From NCBI GenBank assembly GCA_963669315.1, contig OY770021.1:3410001-3474000 (forward strand): a stretch of DNA of 64,000 nt, in the 5' to 3' direction. The notes under the pieces were generated by a model that made no database searches, was not told where the DNA came from, and worked only from the letters and a program-made list of their open reading frames with translations. Source of the stretch: SZUA-547 sp963669315. GTDB taxonomy: Bacteria; Pseudomonadota; Alphaproteobacteria; Rhodobacterales; Rhodobacteraceae. Position 1 is the stretch's first letter. Each line of letters opens with the position of its first letter. Shown in pieces: positions 38,708 to 47,713 of this stretch. Both the position numbers and the translations under genes were made by a program.

Positions 38708-40324
38708 ATGAAACGGCAATCTGTAGCGCGGTGGGACGAGCTTGAAGATCGCCAACCGGCCTATGCGTTGGTGGGCGAGGTTGATCTGGTCGTTATTCGC
38801 GTCGATGACGCGCCGCTGGCCTATTACGGCCGTTGCCTGCATCGCGGCGCGCTGCTCTCGGACGGGCATGTCGATGGCGCCAACCTGATCTGTCCGGTGC
38901 ACAATTGGGATTATCGCCTCGATACCGGCGTCTCGGAATACGAGAACAAGGAAGCGCTTCCGAAATTCGAGGCCTGGGTCGAGGGTGGCGAGGTTTTCGT
39001 CGATGCGGATGAGATCAACGCCTGGGCGGTGGAGCACCCGCAACCATTTCAGCGCGACGCGTATCTGGGCCTTAATGCCGACACGTCGCATGGAACCGAG
39101 GAGGAGCCCTATACCGGCCTGATCCAGCACTACGCCAAGTTCGGCCTCTCCAAGACCGGCCATCACGGGGCGGTCGAGGCGATGGGCGTGCCGCGCACCC
39201 AGTTGCCCGATTGGGACGACATCCAGATTCTGACCGCGCAGCTGCACCGTCCGCCGCTGCTGGATGAAGATCCGGTCGGTACGGATGTGGTCATCGGCCC
39301 GAACGCGCAGAAGCCTCTGAAACTTAAGATTCCGCTTTTCGTCTCTGACATGAGTTTCGGCGCGCTCTCCGAGCCCGCCAAGCGCGCCATGGCGCGGGGC
39401 GCGGAGCTGGCGGGCGCCGGCATCTGTTCCGGAGAGGGCGGCATGCTGGAGGAGGAACGGGAGGAATGCTCTCGCTATTTCTATGAACTCGCCTCGGCCC
39501 GGTTCGGCTTCGCCTGGGAGAAGCTCGACAGGGTGCAGGCGTTCCATTTCAAAGGCGGGCAGGGCGCCAAGACGGGCACGGGCGGGCATCTGCCCGGCGC
39601 CAAAGTGAAGGGCAAGATCGCCGAGGTCCGCGGCATGGAGGAGGGGACGGACGCTATTTCTCCGCCGCGTTTCCCCGACTGGACGGAGCCGAGCCAGATC
39701 AGGGACTTCGCCGATGAAGTTCGCAGCCGGACGGGAGGCATTCCAATCGGCTACAAGCTGTCCGCGCAGCAGATCGAGCGCGACATCGACGCCGCGCTTG
39801 AGGTTGGGGTCGACTACATCATCCTCGACGGGCGCGGAGGCGGCACCGGGGCGGCGCCGATCCTGTTCCGCGACAATATCTCGGTGCCGACGATACCTGC
39901 TTTGGCGCGTGCGCGTGCGCATCTGGACAAGGCGGGCCGCAGGGATGTGACGCTGGTGATCACCGGCGGCCTCAGAAAGCCCGCGGATTTCATCAAGGCG
40001 TTGGCGCTGGGGGCGGATGCGGTGGCGATCTCCAACTCCGCCATGCAGGCAATCGGTTGCATCGCCATGCGCGCCTGCCACACCAATTCCTGCCCCGTCG
40101 GCATCGCCACGCAGAAGCCGCATCTGGTCTCTCGCCTGGTGATCGAGAAATCCGCCCGCCAACTGGCGAATTTCTTCGAGGCGTCGACGGAACTGATGCA
40201 GGTGATGGCCCGCGCCTGTGGGCACAGCCATGTTCGGGATTTCAACATTGACGACCTGACGAGCTGGAAGCGGGAGATGGCCGATCTCGCCGGCGTCGCC
40301 TATGGTGGAATCGCGGGTCGCTGA
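38708..40324 (+). CDS. Rieske ferredoxin fused to FMN-binding glutamate synthase-type domain
   Basis: 538 residues from the ATG at 38708 (GGGG site upstream; a GTG at 38684 is less likely). Residues 1-105 form a Rieske [2Fe-2S] domain with CLH (43-45) and CPVH (62-65). Residues ~130-538 match the FMN/[3Fe-4S] domain of glutamate synthase (IPLFVSDMSFGALSE, GEGGMLEEE, GGQGAKTGTGGHLPG) with the cluster cysteines near 451, 457 and 462. The glutamine amidotransferase domain is absent. No membrane segment is visible, so it is probably a cytoplasmic oxidoreductase. It heads a five-gene run with membrane redox proteins; glutamate synthesis is not implied. Confidence 0.9.
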   Translation: MKRQSVARWDELEDRQPAYALVGEVDLVVIRVDDAPLAYYGRCLHRGALLSDGHVDGANLICPVHNWDYRLDTGVSEYENKEALPKFEAWVEGGEVFVDADEINAWAVEHPQPFQRDAYLGLNADTSHGTEEEPYTGLIQHYAKFGLSKTGHHGAVEAMGVPRTQLPDWDDIQILTAQLHRPPLLDEDPVGTDVVIGPNAQKPLKLKIPLFVSDMSFGALSEPAKRAMARGAELAGAGICSGEGGMLEEEREECSRYFYELASARFGFAWEKLDRVQAFHFKGGQGAKTGTGGHLPGAKVKGKIAEVRGMEEGTDAISPPRFPDWTEPSQIRDFADEVRSRTGGIPIGYKLSAQQIERDIDAALEVGVDYIILDGRGGGTGAAPILFRDNISVPTIPALARARAHLDKAGRRDVTLVITGGLRKPADFIKALALGADAVAISNSAMQAIGCIAMRACHTNSCPVGIATQKPHLVSRLVIEKSARQLANFFEASTELMQVMARACGHSHVRDFNIDDLTSWKREMADLAGVAYGGIAGR

Positions 40325-40350
40325 TTCAGCGCAGGCGGGGGGAGCCGCGA

Positions 40351-40740
40351 ATGGAATATTCGATGGAGACCGCAGCGACGGTGGTCGGATGGGCGCGAAC
40401 CTACGCGCTGATCGGGTTTTGCGTCGCCGCCGTCTTCCTGTTTTGGGGGATCGAACGGATCGCCCATGGCGCACGCGGCTCGTGGGTGTTCCGGCCACTT
40501 CTGATCCCCGGCGTCGTGCTGATCTGGCCCATTGTCCTTTGGCGTTGGGCGTCGCTGGAATTCGGCTGGGACGACTGGCGCGGGCGCTACTCCCCGGCCC
40601 GCAAATTGCCTGGCATGATGTGGGCGGCGCTGGCGATCCTGATCCCGGTGATTTTCTTCGGCGCGTTGGTGCTGCGTCAGAATGGTCCGTTGGAGCGGCC
40701 CGCCGTCCTGCTTGAACCACCAGCCGGGGAGGCGCGCTGA
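40351..40740 (+). CDS. small membrane protein of the Rieske cluster
   Basis: 129 residues with three predicted transmembrane helices (about 15-35, 47-66 and 89-110) and a charged loop between the second and third (DDWRGRYSPARKLPG). Not recognised. It lies 26 bases after the Rieske/FMN gene and its stop overlaps the next start (TGATG type, 1 base), so it is almost certainly cotranscribed. A membrane anchor or electron-transfer accessory role is inferred only from position. Confidence 0.8.
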   Translation: MEYSMETAATVVGWARTYALIGFCVAAVFLFWGIERIAHGARGSWVFRPLLIPGVVLIWPIVLWRWASLEFGWDDWRGRYSPARKLPGMMWAALAILIPVIFFGALVLRQNGPLERPAVLLEPPAGEAR

Positions 40741-41825
40741 TGGCCCAGTTCGTCCCGGTCCAATGGAACCGCAACAAGTATTTTTACGACGCCGCAGTGA
40801 TCCTGCTGGCGGGCCTCTACCTGTGGGCTTTTCTGAAGATCGCGCCGGGGTATTCGGACGCCACGCGGCAAGTCGATCCGGCGGTGATGCGCGCGCGCGC
40901 GTTCGGCTCCTGCGCGTTTCTGATGCTGACCGTGATCCTGTGCATCGGGCCGCTGTCGAAGATCGACAGGCGCTTCTTGCCCCTGCTCTATAACCGACGT
41001 CATTTTGGGGTGCTGACCTGTTTTGTGGCGCTGGCGCATGCGAAGTTCATCCTCGACTGGTACTTCGCCTTCAGCCCGATCCCGCAATATGAGGCGCTGC
41101 TGTCTTCCAACACTTCCTACGGGCAGTTGCTGGGTTTTCCGTTCGAGGCGTTCGGGATTTTCGCCTTGCTCGCACTGGCGATACTCGCCGCCACCAGCCA
41201 CGATTTCTGGCTGGAGTTCCTGACACCGCGCATCTGGAAGGCGCTGCATTTCCTGATCTATTTCGCCTATGGCTCGGTGGTCGCGCATGTCTCCTTCGGC
41301 GTGCTGCAAGAACTGCGCAACCCACTGTTCGGCGCCGTTGTTGGGGCGTGCGCCTTCACTGTCGTGGGGCTGCACTTGACCGCCGCCCGGATCGAACGGC
41401 GAGAGCGGGAGGAGACCGCAAGACGCAATGACCACGATCCGGGAAATGGCTGGATCGCGATCTGCAAGTACAAGGAGATTCCGGAAGGGCGCGCCCGGAT
41501 CGGTCTGCTGCCCAATGGCGACCGCGTCGCTGTCTACCGCCATTCCGGAAACAAGCTGAACGCCCTCTCAAACGCCTGCGCGCATCAGAACGGACCGTTG
41601 GGCGAAGGGCGGATCGTCTTCGGCTGCGTCACCTGCCCGTGGCACGGGTTTCAGTACGACCCGACGACCGGGCGTTCGCCGCCGCCATTCACCGAAAAGG
41701 TGCCAACCTACAATCTGCGCCTAATGGGCGATGTCGTGCTTGTCGATCCTAACGCCAATGAGCCGGGAACTTATGTGGAGCCGGTGATCATTCCGGGCGC
41801 CGCTGCAGCGGAGGATGCGTCATGA
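40740..41825 (+). CDS. ferric-reductase-like membrane domain fused to a Rieske domain
   Basis: 361 residues. Five to six transmembrane helices (about 15-215) form a ferric-reductase-like b-heme domain; candidate heme ligands are His100, His170 and His183. A C-terminal Rieske [2Fe-2S] domain has CAH (280-282) and CPWH (299-302). This is a membrane electron-transfer protein that could pass electrons between quinone or b-heme and the Rieske centre. It is encoded next to a soluble Rieske/FMN protein, so the two may be redox partners. The 3' end overlaps the next gene by 4 bases (ATGA). Confidence 0.88.
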   Translation: MAQFVPVQWNRNKYFYDAAVILLAGLYLWAFLKIAPGYSDATRQVDPAVMRARAFGSCAFLMLTVILCIGPLSKIDRRFLPLLYNRRHFGVLTCFVALAHAKFILDWYFAFSPIPQYEALLSSNTSYGQLLGFPFEAFGIFALLALAILAATSHDFWLEFLTPRIWKALHFLIYFAYGSVVAHVSFGVLQELRNPLFGAVVGACAFTVVGLHLTAARIERREREETARRNDHDPGNGWIAICKYKEIPEGRARIGLLPNGDRVAVYRHSGNKLNALSNACAHQNGPLGEGRIVFGCVTCPWHGFQYDPTTGRSPPPFTEKVPTYNLRLMGDVVLVDPNANEPGTYVEPVIIPGAAAAEDAS

Positions 41826-42595
41826 AGAAATATGACGGGTTCTTCATAGGATGGTCCAACGATTGGCCGCAGCCGCTGGTCGCGTTTTTGCCCGCAGCCG
41901 CATGTGTGCTGATCGCGGCGTTCGGCGTTCTGGGTTTTTCGGTCAGCGCCACGCAGGACGATCCCGGCGACGGCGCGTTCCGCTTCGATTTCGGGCGGCA
42001 GACGGTTGTCGGTGTGCTTGAGTCCGACCCCTATCCCTTCGTTCACGTTGTCGAGACGACAGAGCACTACGCCTCAGGTCACACGATCATGTTGACCGGC
42101 GCGGGAAAGCGTGGGCCGGGCGATCGTGCGGTGCAACTGGACGGCCAGATCGTCGAAGCCGAGGGCGTTCCGCTCAAACGCGGAGAACTGGACATGATCC
42201 AGTTGCGCGGCGGCATGAACGGTCTGCGGGAGGCTGAGGTTCGCCCCGAGGGTGCGCTAGGCGAGAAGCCGGAATCGGTGTCGCTGGGCAAATGGCGCCT
42301 GACCGGCGAGATCTGCGACGGCAAATGCCTGGCGGGCGCGATGCGTCCGGGGAGGGGACTGGCGCACAAGGCCTGCGCCAATCTCTGCCTTGAAGGCGGG
42401 TTGCCGCCGGTCTTCGTCTCCGCCGGCCATGTGGATGGCGAGTTCTTTTTCCTGATGGCGAATGAGGACGGAGGACCGGTGGATGCGTCGGTGCTCGACT
42501 ACACCGCGCTGCTGGTGGAAGTGGAAGGCGAGATCGAACGCCGGGGCGAAATGCTGGTCCTCAGGATAGACCCAGCAACTCTGAGGATGCCATGA
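41822..42595 (+). CDS. membrane-anchored protein with a conserved-looking four-cysteine motif
   Basis: 257 residues. One transmembrane helix (about 20-42) is followed by a soluble domain, probably periplasmic. The domain has paired cysteines C165-x3-C169 and C185-x3-C189 in a segment with GEICDGKC and KACANLC and then EGGLPPVF. Such spacing could bind metal or a cluster, or form disulfides. I do not recognise the family. It overlaps both neighbours by 4 bases and so belongs to the operon of Rieske proteins. Confidence 0.8.
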   Translation: MKKYDGFFIGWSNDWPQPLVAFLPAAACVLIAAFGVLGFSVSATQDDPGDGAFRFDFGRQTVVGVLESDPYPFVHVVETTEHYASGHTIMLTGAGKRGPGDRAVQLDGQIVEAEGVPLKRGELDMIQLRGGMNGLREAEVRPEGALGEKPESVSLGKWRLTGEICDGKCLAGAMRPGRGLAHKACANLCLEGGLPPVFVSAGHVDGEFFFLMANEDGGPVDASVLDYTALLVEVEGEIERRGEMLVLRIDPATLRMP

Positions 42596-42933
42596 GCCCG
42601 TTATCGCGCATCATAGGTTTCATTCTGTTCCTGCTGCTGGTTCTGCTTCTCTGGTATCTGTCGCCGTTCTGGCCGTGGCGGGAGATTTGCGGACAGGAGG
42701 GACCGCTCGGAATCGGTTGGCTGGCCACGGCCGTCGAACCGATTTGTGCACGAGAGGGGATCGCCGGGTTCGAATGGCTGGACCGACGCGGCGGTATCGT
42801 CCAGCGCCGCCTGCAAGCCAACGGCTTGGGAGAATTTGGCATTGTCACATGGGGATTGCTGGCGTTCCTGATCCTGTCTCTTACGCAAGTGGTTTGGGGG
42901 TGGATTGCAGGGCTGGGCGGCGACAAGGAATAG
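42592..42933 (+). CDS. small membrane protein, last gene of the Rieske cluster
   Basis: 113 residues with a transmembrane helix near 7-25 and a second at about 85-105; the loop between them includes EICGQEGPLGIGWLATAVEPIC with two cysteines (a possible disulfide or ligand pair). Not recognised. Its start overlaps the preceding stop by 4 bases. Position suggests it belongs to the membrane complex formed by the preceding genes. Confidence 0.78.
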   Translation: MSPLSRIIGFILFLLLVLLLWYLSPFWPWREICGQEGPLGIGWLATAVEPICAREGIAGFEWLDRRGGIVQRRLQANGLGEFGIVTWGLLAFLILSLTQVVWGWIAGLGGDKE

Positions 42934-43009
42934 AAAAACGTCGGACAAGCCCTTGCGCGCGCGCCGGATTCGCGGATTCCTGTCGATCTGATCCGAACGG
43001 AGTCCAGCC

Positions 43010-44008
43010 ATGTCCATCGAAACGCCTTATCTTTTGTTTCTCGGCGACGCCGCCGATCCGCTCGCGGCGAAGGTCGCGCAGGGGGTAAAAGACTGGCGCC
43101 CGGAGAACGCGGTTGGTCAGTTTCGGCTGGAAGGGTGCAACGCCGATATGGGCCTGCCTGACATGACGCTTGCCGAAGGGCGAGAGGCCGGGGCCAAGAC
43201 GCTGGTGATCGGCGTCGCCAATCGGGGCGGGGTGATTTCAGCAAAATGGATTGAGGTGCTCAAAGCGGCGCTTGAGGCCGACTATGACATCGCTGCCGGG
43301 CTGCACAATCACCTGAACGATATTCTGGAACTTGTTGAGACGGCTGAGAAACATGGCCAAAAGCTGCATGATGTGCGGGTGCCGACAGGCGACTATCCCA
43401 TCGGCAACGGCGCGGCGCGATCCGGCAAACGAATCCTGGCGGTTGGCACGGATTGCTCCTGCGGAAAGATGTACGCGACGCTGGCGATGGAGCGGGATAT
43501 GCGCGCCCGCGGCTTCGACGCCGATTTTCGCGCCACGGGGCAGACCGGCATCCTGATCACCGGCTCTGGCGTGCCGCTGGACGCGGTGGTGGCGGATTTC
43601 ATGGCCGGCGCCGTTGAGAGCATCACACCGGGCGCGGATGACGATCACTATGATCTTATCGAGGGGCAGGGGTCGCTGTTCCATCCAAGCTTTTCGGGCG
43701 TCACCATGGCGCTGATCCATGGCGGGCGGCCCGACTATCTCGTGCTTTGCCATGAGCCGACCCGCACCCATATGCGCGGCCTGCCTCACTACGCCGTGCC
43801 CTCTCTGAAGGAGCTTGAGGATCTGTCTCTGCGCATGGCGCGTATCGTCAATCCGAACGCCCGGGTATTGGGCTGCGCCGTGAACACCGCTGCGCTCGAT
43901 GAGGACGCCGCGCTTGCCTGTCTTGCCGGGATTGCCGAGGAAATGGGTGTTCCCGCAGTTGATCCGTTCAGGCAGGGAACGGACGCGTTGATAGATGCGC
44001 TGGACTGA
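43010..44008 (+). CDS. dgcN: DUF1611 family N-acetyltransferase DgcN-like
   Basis: 332 residues of the DUF1611 family: VGTDCSCGKMYATLAMERDM (P-loop-like), ATGQTGILITGSGVPLD, EGQGSLFHPSFSGVT. DgcN is reported to N-acetylate D-glutamate as the first step of D-glutamate catabolism in marine bacteria. The downstream genes encode the racemase DgcA and a D-amino-acid transaminase, which supports this call. Its stop shares one base with the dgcA start. A nearby IclR regulator could control the cluster. Confidence 0.88.
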   Translation: MSIETPYLLFLGDAADPLAAKVAQGVKDWRPENAVGQFRLEGCNADMGLPDMTLAEGREAGAKTLVIGVANRGGVISAKWIEVLKAALEADYDIAAGLHNHLNDILELVETAEKHGQKLHDVRVPTGDYPIGNGAARSGKRILAVGTDCSCGKMYATLAMERDMRARGFDADFRATGQTGILITGSGVPLDAVVADFMAGAVESITPGADDDHYDLIEGQGSLFHPSFSGVTMALIHGGRPDYLVLCHEPTRTHMRGLPHYAVPSLKELEDLSLRMARIVNPNARVLGCAVNTAALDEDAALACLAGIAEEMGVPAVDPFRQGTDALIDALD

Positions 44009-44988
44009 TGATCTCGCTCAACCCACGCACTGAGAGCTACAAGGTCGCCGGAACCTGGGCGATCTCTCGTGGTGCGGTCAATGTGGTTGATGTGGTGACG
44101 GTCGAAGCCCGCGACGGCGCGCATGTCGGCCGAGGAGAGTGCCGGCCCTATCCGCGCTATGATGAGACGCCGGTGGGCGTAATTACGCAAATCTCGGCTG
44201 CGAGGGAGGATGTCTCTCACCTTTCTGGGCCGGAGGGGTTGGAAGAGATCATGCCGCCCGGCGCGGCGCGCAACGCAGTCGATTGCGCGCTCTGGGATCT
44301 GGCGGCCAAGCGCGCGGGGCGAGCGGTATGGGAATTGGCGGGGTTGCCCCGGCCACAACCTCTGCAAACCGCCTATTCGCTTTCTCTGGACACAGCGGAC
44401 GAGATGCGCGCCAACGCCGCTCGCAACGCCCAGCGGCCACTTCTGAAGGTGAAACTGGGCGGCGAGGGCGATCTGGAGCGTATCCGAGCGGTTCGTGATG
44501 GTGCGCCTAACCCGCGCATGATCGTCGACGCCAATGAGGGTTGGACGGCAGAGAGTTACGCTCAGTTGGCGCCGGAACTGGTCGCGCTGGGTGTGGTCAT
44601 GGTCGAGCAACCGCTGCCTGCGTCCGACGACGGCGCGCTGGCGACGATGGAGCGTGTATTACCGGTCTGCGCCGATGAATCCTGCCATGACAGCGCCTCG
44701 CTGCGCGCGCTCCGAGGCAAGTACGATATAGTGAACATCAAGCTCGATAAGACGGGTGGCCTCAGTGAGGCGATCCGCCTGCGCCGCCGTGCCGAGGAGA
44801 TGGGGTTTGGCGTCATGGTGGGCTGCATGCTCGCCTCGTCCCTGTCGATGGCACCCGCGGTTTTGCTGGCGCAGGGCGCGGAGATCGTCGATCTGGACGG
44901 ACCGCTTTTGCTGGCTGAAGATCGGGCGCACGGGCTGACCTATGACGCGGCGGGCGTCCATCCGCCAGATCCTAAGCTTTGGGGGTAG
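44008..44988 (+). CDS. dgcA: N-acetyl-D-glutamate racemase DgcA-like (enolase superfamily)
   Basis: 326 residues of the mandelate racemase/enolase superfamily, dipeptide-epimerase-like subgroup: KVKLGGEGD (first lysine region), MIVDANEGW (metal Asp), VCADESCHDS and NIKLDKTGGLSEA (second lysine). It most likely racemises N-acetyl-D-glutamate to the L form, using the product of DgcN. The start overlaps the dgcN stop by one base. L-Ala-D/L-Glu epimerase is the main alternative and would also fit a D-glutamate-linked cluster. Confidence 0.86.
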   Translation: MISLNPRTESYKVAGTWAISRGAVNVVDVVTVEARDGAHVGRGECRPYPRYDETPVGVITQISAAREDVSHLSGPEGLEEIMPPGAARNAVDCALWDLAAKRAGRAVWELAGLPRPQPLQTAYSLSLDTADEMRANAARNAQRPLLKVKLGGEGDLERIRAVRDGAPNPRMIVDANEGWTAESYAQLAPELVALGVVMVEQPLPASDDGALATMERVLPVCADESCHDSASLRALRGKYDIVNIKLDKTGGLSEAIRLRRRAEEMGFGVMVGCMLASSLSMAPAVLLAQGAEIVDLDGPLLLAEDRAHGLTYDAAGVHPPDPKLWG

Positions 44989-44991
44989 GGG

Positions 44992-45849
44992 ATGAGCCGC
45001 ATTGTCTATGTGAATGGCGAATATCTGGCCGAGGAGGACGCGAAGATCTCAGTCTTCGATCGGGGCTTTCTGTTCGCCGACGGCGTGTACGAAGTCTCGT
45101 CGGTGCTGGATGGCAAGCCGATCGACAACGCCGCCCATATCGCCCGGATGCACCGCTCACTGGGCGAGCTGAAGATCGATGCGCCTTGTCCGGACGAAGA
45201 GCTCTTGGAGGTGCAGGCGGATTTGATCGCCCGAAATGATCTGACCGAGGGCGTCGTCTACTGGCAGGTCACGCGCGGCGCGGCGGACCGGGATTTTAAC
45301 TTTCCGGATAGCGCGACGCCGTCGCTGGTGATGTTCACGCAGGTGAAGAACCTGTCGGCTTCGCTGTTGGCTGCGCGTGGTGCGACTGTAATCTCTTTGC
45401 CCGACCTTCGATGGGTCCGGCGAGACATCAAGACTGTTCAGCTTCTCGCCCCGTCGCTGGCCAAGCAGGCGGCGAAGGAGGCCGGCGCAGATGACGCCTG
45501 GCTGGTCGAGGACGGTTTTGTGACCGAGGGAAGCTCGAACAACGCCTATATCGTGACGCGGGAAGGAACCATCGTGACCCGGAACCTCTCTAACGCCATC
45601 CTGCACGGCATCACGCGGGCGGCGGTGCTGAAGCTGGCGGAAGAAGCGCAGATGCGGATCGAAGAGCGTCCGTTCACCATCGCCGAGGCGCAGCAGGCCG
45701 CCGAGGCGTTTTTCACCTCCGCCTCCAGCTTTGTAACACCGGTGGTGAAGATCGACGGCGCTGTGATCGGAGAGGGCGCGCCAGGCCCGGTCGCCGGGCG
45801 GTTGCGCGAGATCTATATCGCCGAGGCGCGGGCGGCCGCATCCGGTTAG
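44992..45849 (+). CDS. dat: D-amino-acid aminotransferase
   Basis: 285 residues of the fold-type IV PLP aminotransferases. The catalytic lysine lies in RRDIKTVQLLAPSLAKQ (first Lys), and FVTEGSSNNAYIV and GITRAAVLKLA are typical of the D-amino-acid transaminase group. It converts D-alanine and D-glutamate to keto acids, fitting the dgcN-dgcA context. It starts three bases after dgcA. Branched-chain aminotransferase is the less likely alternative. Confidence 0.88.
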   Translation: MSRIVYVNGEYLAEEDAKISVFDRGFLFADGVYEVSSVLDGKPIDNAAHIARMHRSLGELKIDAPCPDEELLEVQADLIARNDLTEGVVYWQVTRGAADRDFNFPDSATPSLVMFTQVKNLSASLLAARGATVISLPDLRWVRRDIKTVQLLAPSLAKQAAKEAGADDAWLVEDGFVTEGSSNNAYIVTREGTIVTRNLSNAILHGITRAAVLKLAEEAQMRIEERPFTIAEAQQAAEAFFTSASSFVTPVVKIDGAVIGEGAPGPVAGRLREIYIAEARAAASG

Positions 45850-46376
45850 GGGCGATCGGCGTCGACCACCTCGTGCAAAAGCAAAGTGATTTTCGCCGAT
45901 GCGATCATCGCCGCGATGACCGATCCGGCATAAAGCCATGCGCCGGGCAGGGCGGCGGCCGCGGCAAGCCCACTGGCCTTGATGCTGAAAACCGCGAGGG
46001 CCAGCACCATGACGTCGGTCATCGACCAGCGGCCCAGCGACTCTAGCCGGCGGAGCGACTTCGCCGTCACCCGCTTGATTGGCCGAAAATGCAGCCGCGC
46101 AAGCATCAACAATTTCAGCGCCGGGAACAGAACCGAGAAGGTCAGAACCACGGCGGCCAGAAACCAGTCGCCAGCCTTGGCTAGACCCACGCCGAAATCG
46201 AGGATCGAATAGTCCGCCTCGATTACGAACAGGGTGGTGGTGCGCAGCGCCGGCAGCGTCAGGCCCAGCGGGAAAAGCGCTAGCGCCACCAGAAGCGCAA
46301 GAGTGGCCGGAATACTTGCCTTGTCGCGGGCCAATGCGCCGGCGGGCGCGAGTGCGGTCAGTTTCGGCATCTTCAT
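45846..46376 (-). CDS. PqiA-like membrane protein
   Basis: 176 residues from the ATG at 46376 (MKMPKLTA); longer frames extend into the intergenic region without support. Four transmembrane segments and motifs of the paraquat-inducible protein A domain (GDWFLAAVVLTFSVLFPALKL and RWSMTDVMVLALAVFSIKA). Only one PqiA domain is present, as in short PqiA homologues; none of the zinc-ribbon cysteines of full PqiA is seen. Its 3' end overlaps the dat 3' end by 4 bases (convergent), and its start faces the IclR gene. Confidence 0.82.
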   Translation of the reverse strand: MKMPKLTALAPAGALARDKASIPATLALLVALALFPLGLTLPALRTTTLFVIEADYSILDFGVGLAKAGDWFLAAVVLTFSVLFPALKLLMLARLHFRPIKRVTAKSLRRLESLGRWSMTDVMVLALAVFSIKASGLAAAAALPGAWLYAGSVIAAMIASAKITLLLHEVVDADRP

Positions 46377-46617
46377 GGTTCGTGCATCTGCGCATTCAGT
46401 TGGGCGTAAACAAGGCGCGTCTCGCTGATTTTCGGCACACCTGCTAAAACAACCTGAGTTACATCGCGCAATCGACAAGCTTGCTTCCGCAGGACTTCGT
46501 TTCATCCTGTCGGCGCACGCGGTCAACAAGCCGAGGCTTGCCCCTCGCCGAGAGCAAACTACGTCCATCCTAGAAACTGGCCGCCGATTGGCGCCGGGAC
46601 AACAAAAGCGAGGTGAA

Positions 46618-47430
46618 ATGGCGAAGGACGACAACGCTGAGGAAGCACGAAAGTCAGCCTCCAGACGGCCGGCCGGGCAAGTTCAGTCGCTAACGCGCGC
46701 GCTTAATCTGCTTCGCGCGATTTCTGATCACGATGGAGGCTCGCTTAGCGAGTTGGTCGCCCGCACCGGTTTGCCGCCATCAACGGCGCATCGCCTTCTG
46801 ACCACGTTAGAGAGTGAACGCTTCGTTCAGTATGACAGCTCAGCAGGCGTCTGGCGCATCGGGCTTTCGGCGTTTCTGGTTGGCACCGGATTTCAGCGCA
46901 CTCGAGATGTGCTGCGGGTCGCCCGTCCGATCCTTAAGCGCCTGATGGAGCAATCGGGCGAGACCGCGAACATCTATCTGGTGAACGATGGAGAGATCGT
47001 TTGCGCCGAACAGGTCGAGTCGCGCCAGATGATGCGCGCGATTACGCGTGTCGGCGGGCGGCCGCCGCTTTACTGCACCGCTGCGGGCAAGGCGTATATC
47101 GCTTGCCTGCCCGAACCGGGGCGTATTCATGCTGTGGAGACCGCGGAGTTGAAGGCGCTGACCGAAAAGACAGTGACTACGCAGGCGCGTTTGCTCGCCG
47201 AAATCGACGGCGCGCGCAAAAACGGCTACGCCATCGATGATGAGGAGAATGCGCTGGGTGTCAGATGCGTCGCCGCTGCAGTGGTGGACGAAGTCGGCGC
47301 GCCAGTCGCCGCGATCTCGATCTCCGGTCCTGTCACTCGCGTTGAGAAGACCCGATTGCCCCGCTTTGGCGCCATGATCAAGACAGCGGCGCTGGAAATC
47401 ACGAGAGAGTTCGGCGGCAAGGTGGATTGA
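46618..47430 (+). CDS. IclR family transcriptional regulator
   Basis: 270 residues from the ATG at 46618, which follows GAGGTGA. N-terminal winged helix (SLSELVARTGLPPSTAHRLLTTL) and C-terminal IclR effector-binding domain (YCTAAGKAYIACLPE, GYAIDDEENALGVRCVAAAV). IclR proteins often regulate adjacent catabolic genes. The gene is divergent from the pqiA-like gene and close to dgcN-dgcA-dat, which it may control; this is inferred. Confidence 0.88.
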   Translation: MAKDDNAEEARKSASRRPAGQVQSLTRALNLLRAISDHDGGSLSELVARTGLPPSTAHRLLTTLESERFVQYDSSAGVWRIGLSAFLVGTGFQRTRDVLRVARPILKRLMEQSGETANIYLVNDGEIVCAEQVESRQMMRAITRVGGRPPLYCTAAGKAYIACLPEPGRIHAVETAELKALTEKTVTTQARLLAEIDGARKNGYAIDDEENALGVRCVAAAVVDEVGAPVAAISISGPVTRVEKTRLPRFGAMIKTAALEITREFGGKVD

Positions 47431-47535
47431 GGCCGACCTGTCCGCGCAGGCGGAACGCTTTCGGAGCCGAAAATCCGTCTGGACGTCCAGACTCGCCTTT
47501 GCTATAGGCTCGCGCACCGCATCGAACGGCTCTGT

Positions 47536-47610
47536 TCCGGCGTAGCTCAGTGGTAGAGCATCGGACTGTTAATCCGCGGGTCGTAGGTTCGAATCCTACC
47601 GCCGGAGCCA
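47536..47610 (+). tRNA. tRNA-Asn (anticodon GTT)
   Basis: A cloverleaf of 75 nt with encoded CCA. Acceptor stem TCCGGCG pairs with CGCCGGA; D-loop TAGCTCAGTGGTAGAGC; anticodon GTT at 47568-47570 in the loop CTGTTAA; T-arm GTAGGTTCGAATCCTAC. Mobile-element-like genes follow it directly, and the tRNA may be an integration target, but no second copy of its 3' end was found in this window. Confidence 0.96.
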
Positions 47611-47713
47611 ATCCAAGTCATAAAATTTATAAAATACAACCGTTTAAGTGCTGTGGATATGATATGTTCCCCCATTAATTCCCCCTACATGAACCGGAAT
47701 GCTTCGGAATCTG

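Noticed and set aside
38504..40777. 757-residue reverse frame across the Rieske/FMN gene
   Set aside because: Composition is typical of an antisense shadow in GC-rich DNA; the forward frame carries Rieske and FMN motifs.
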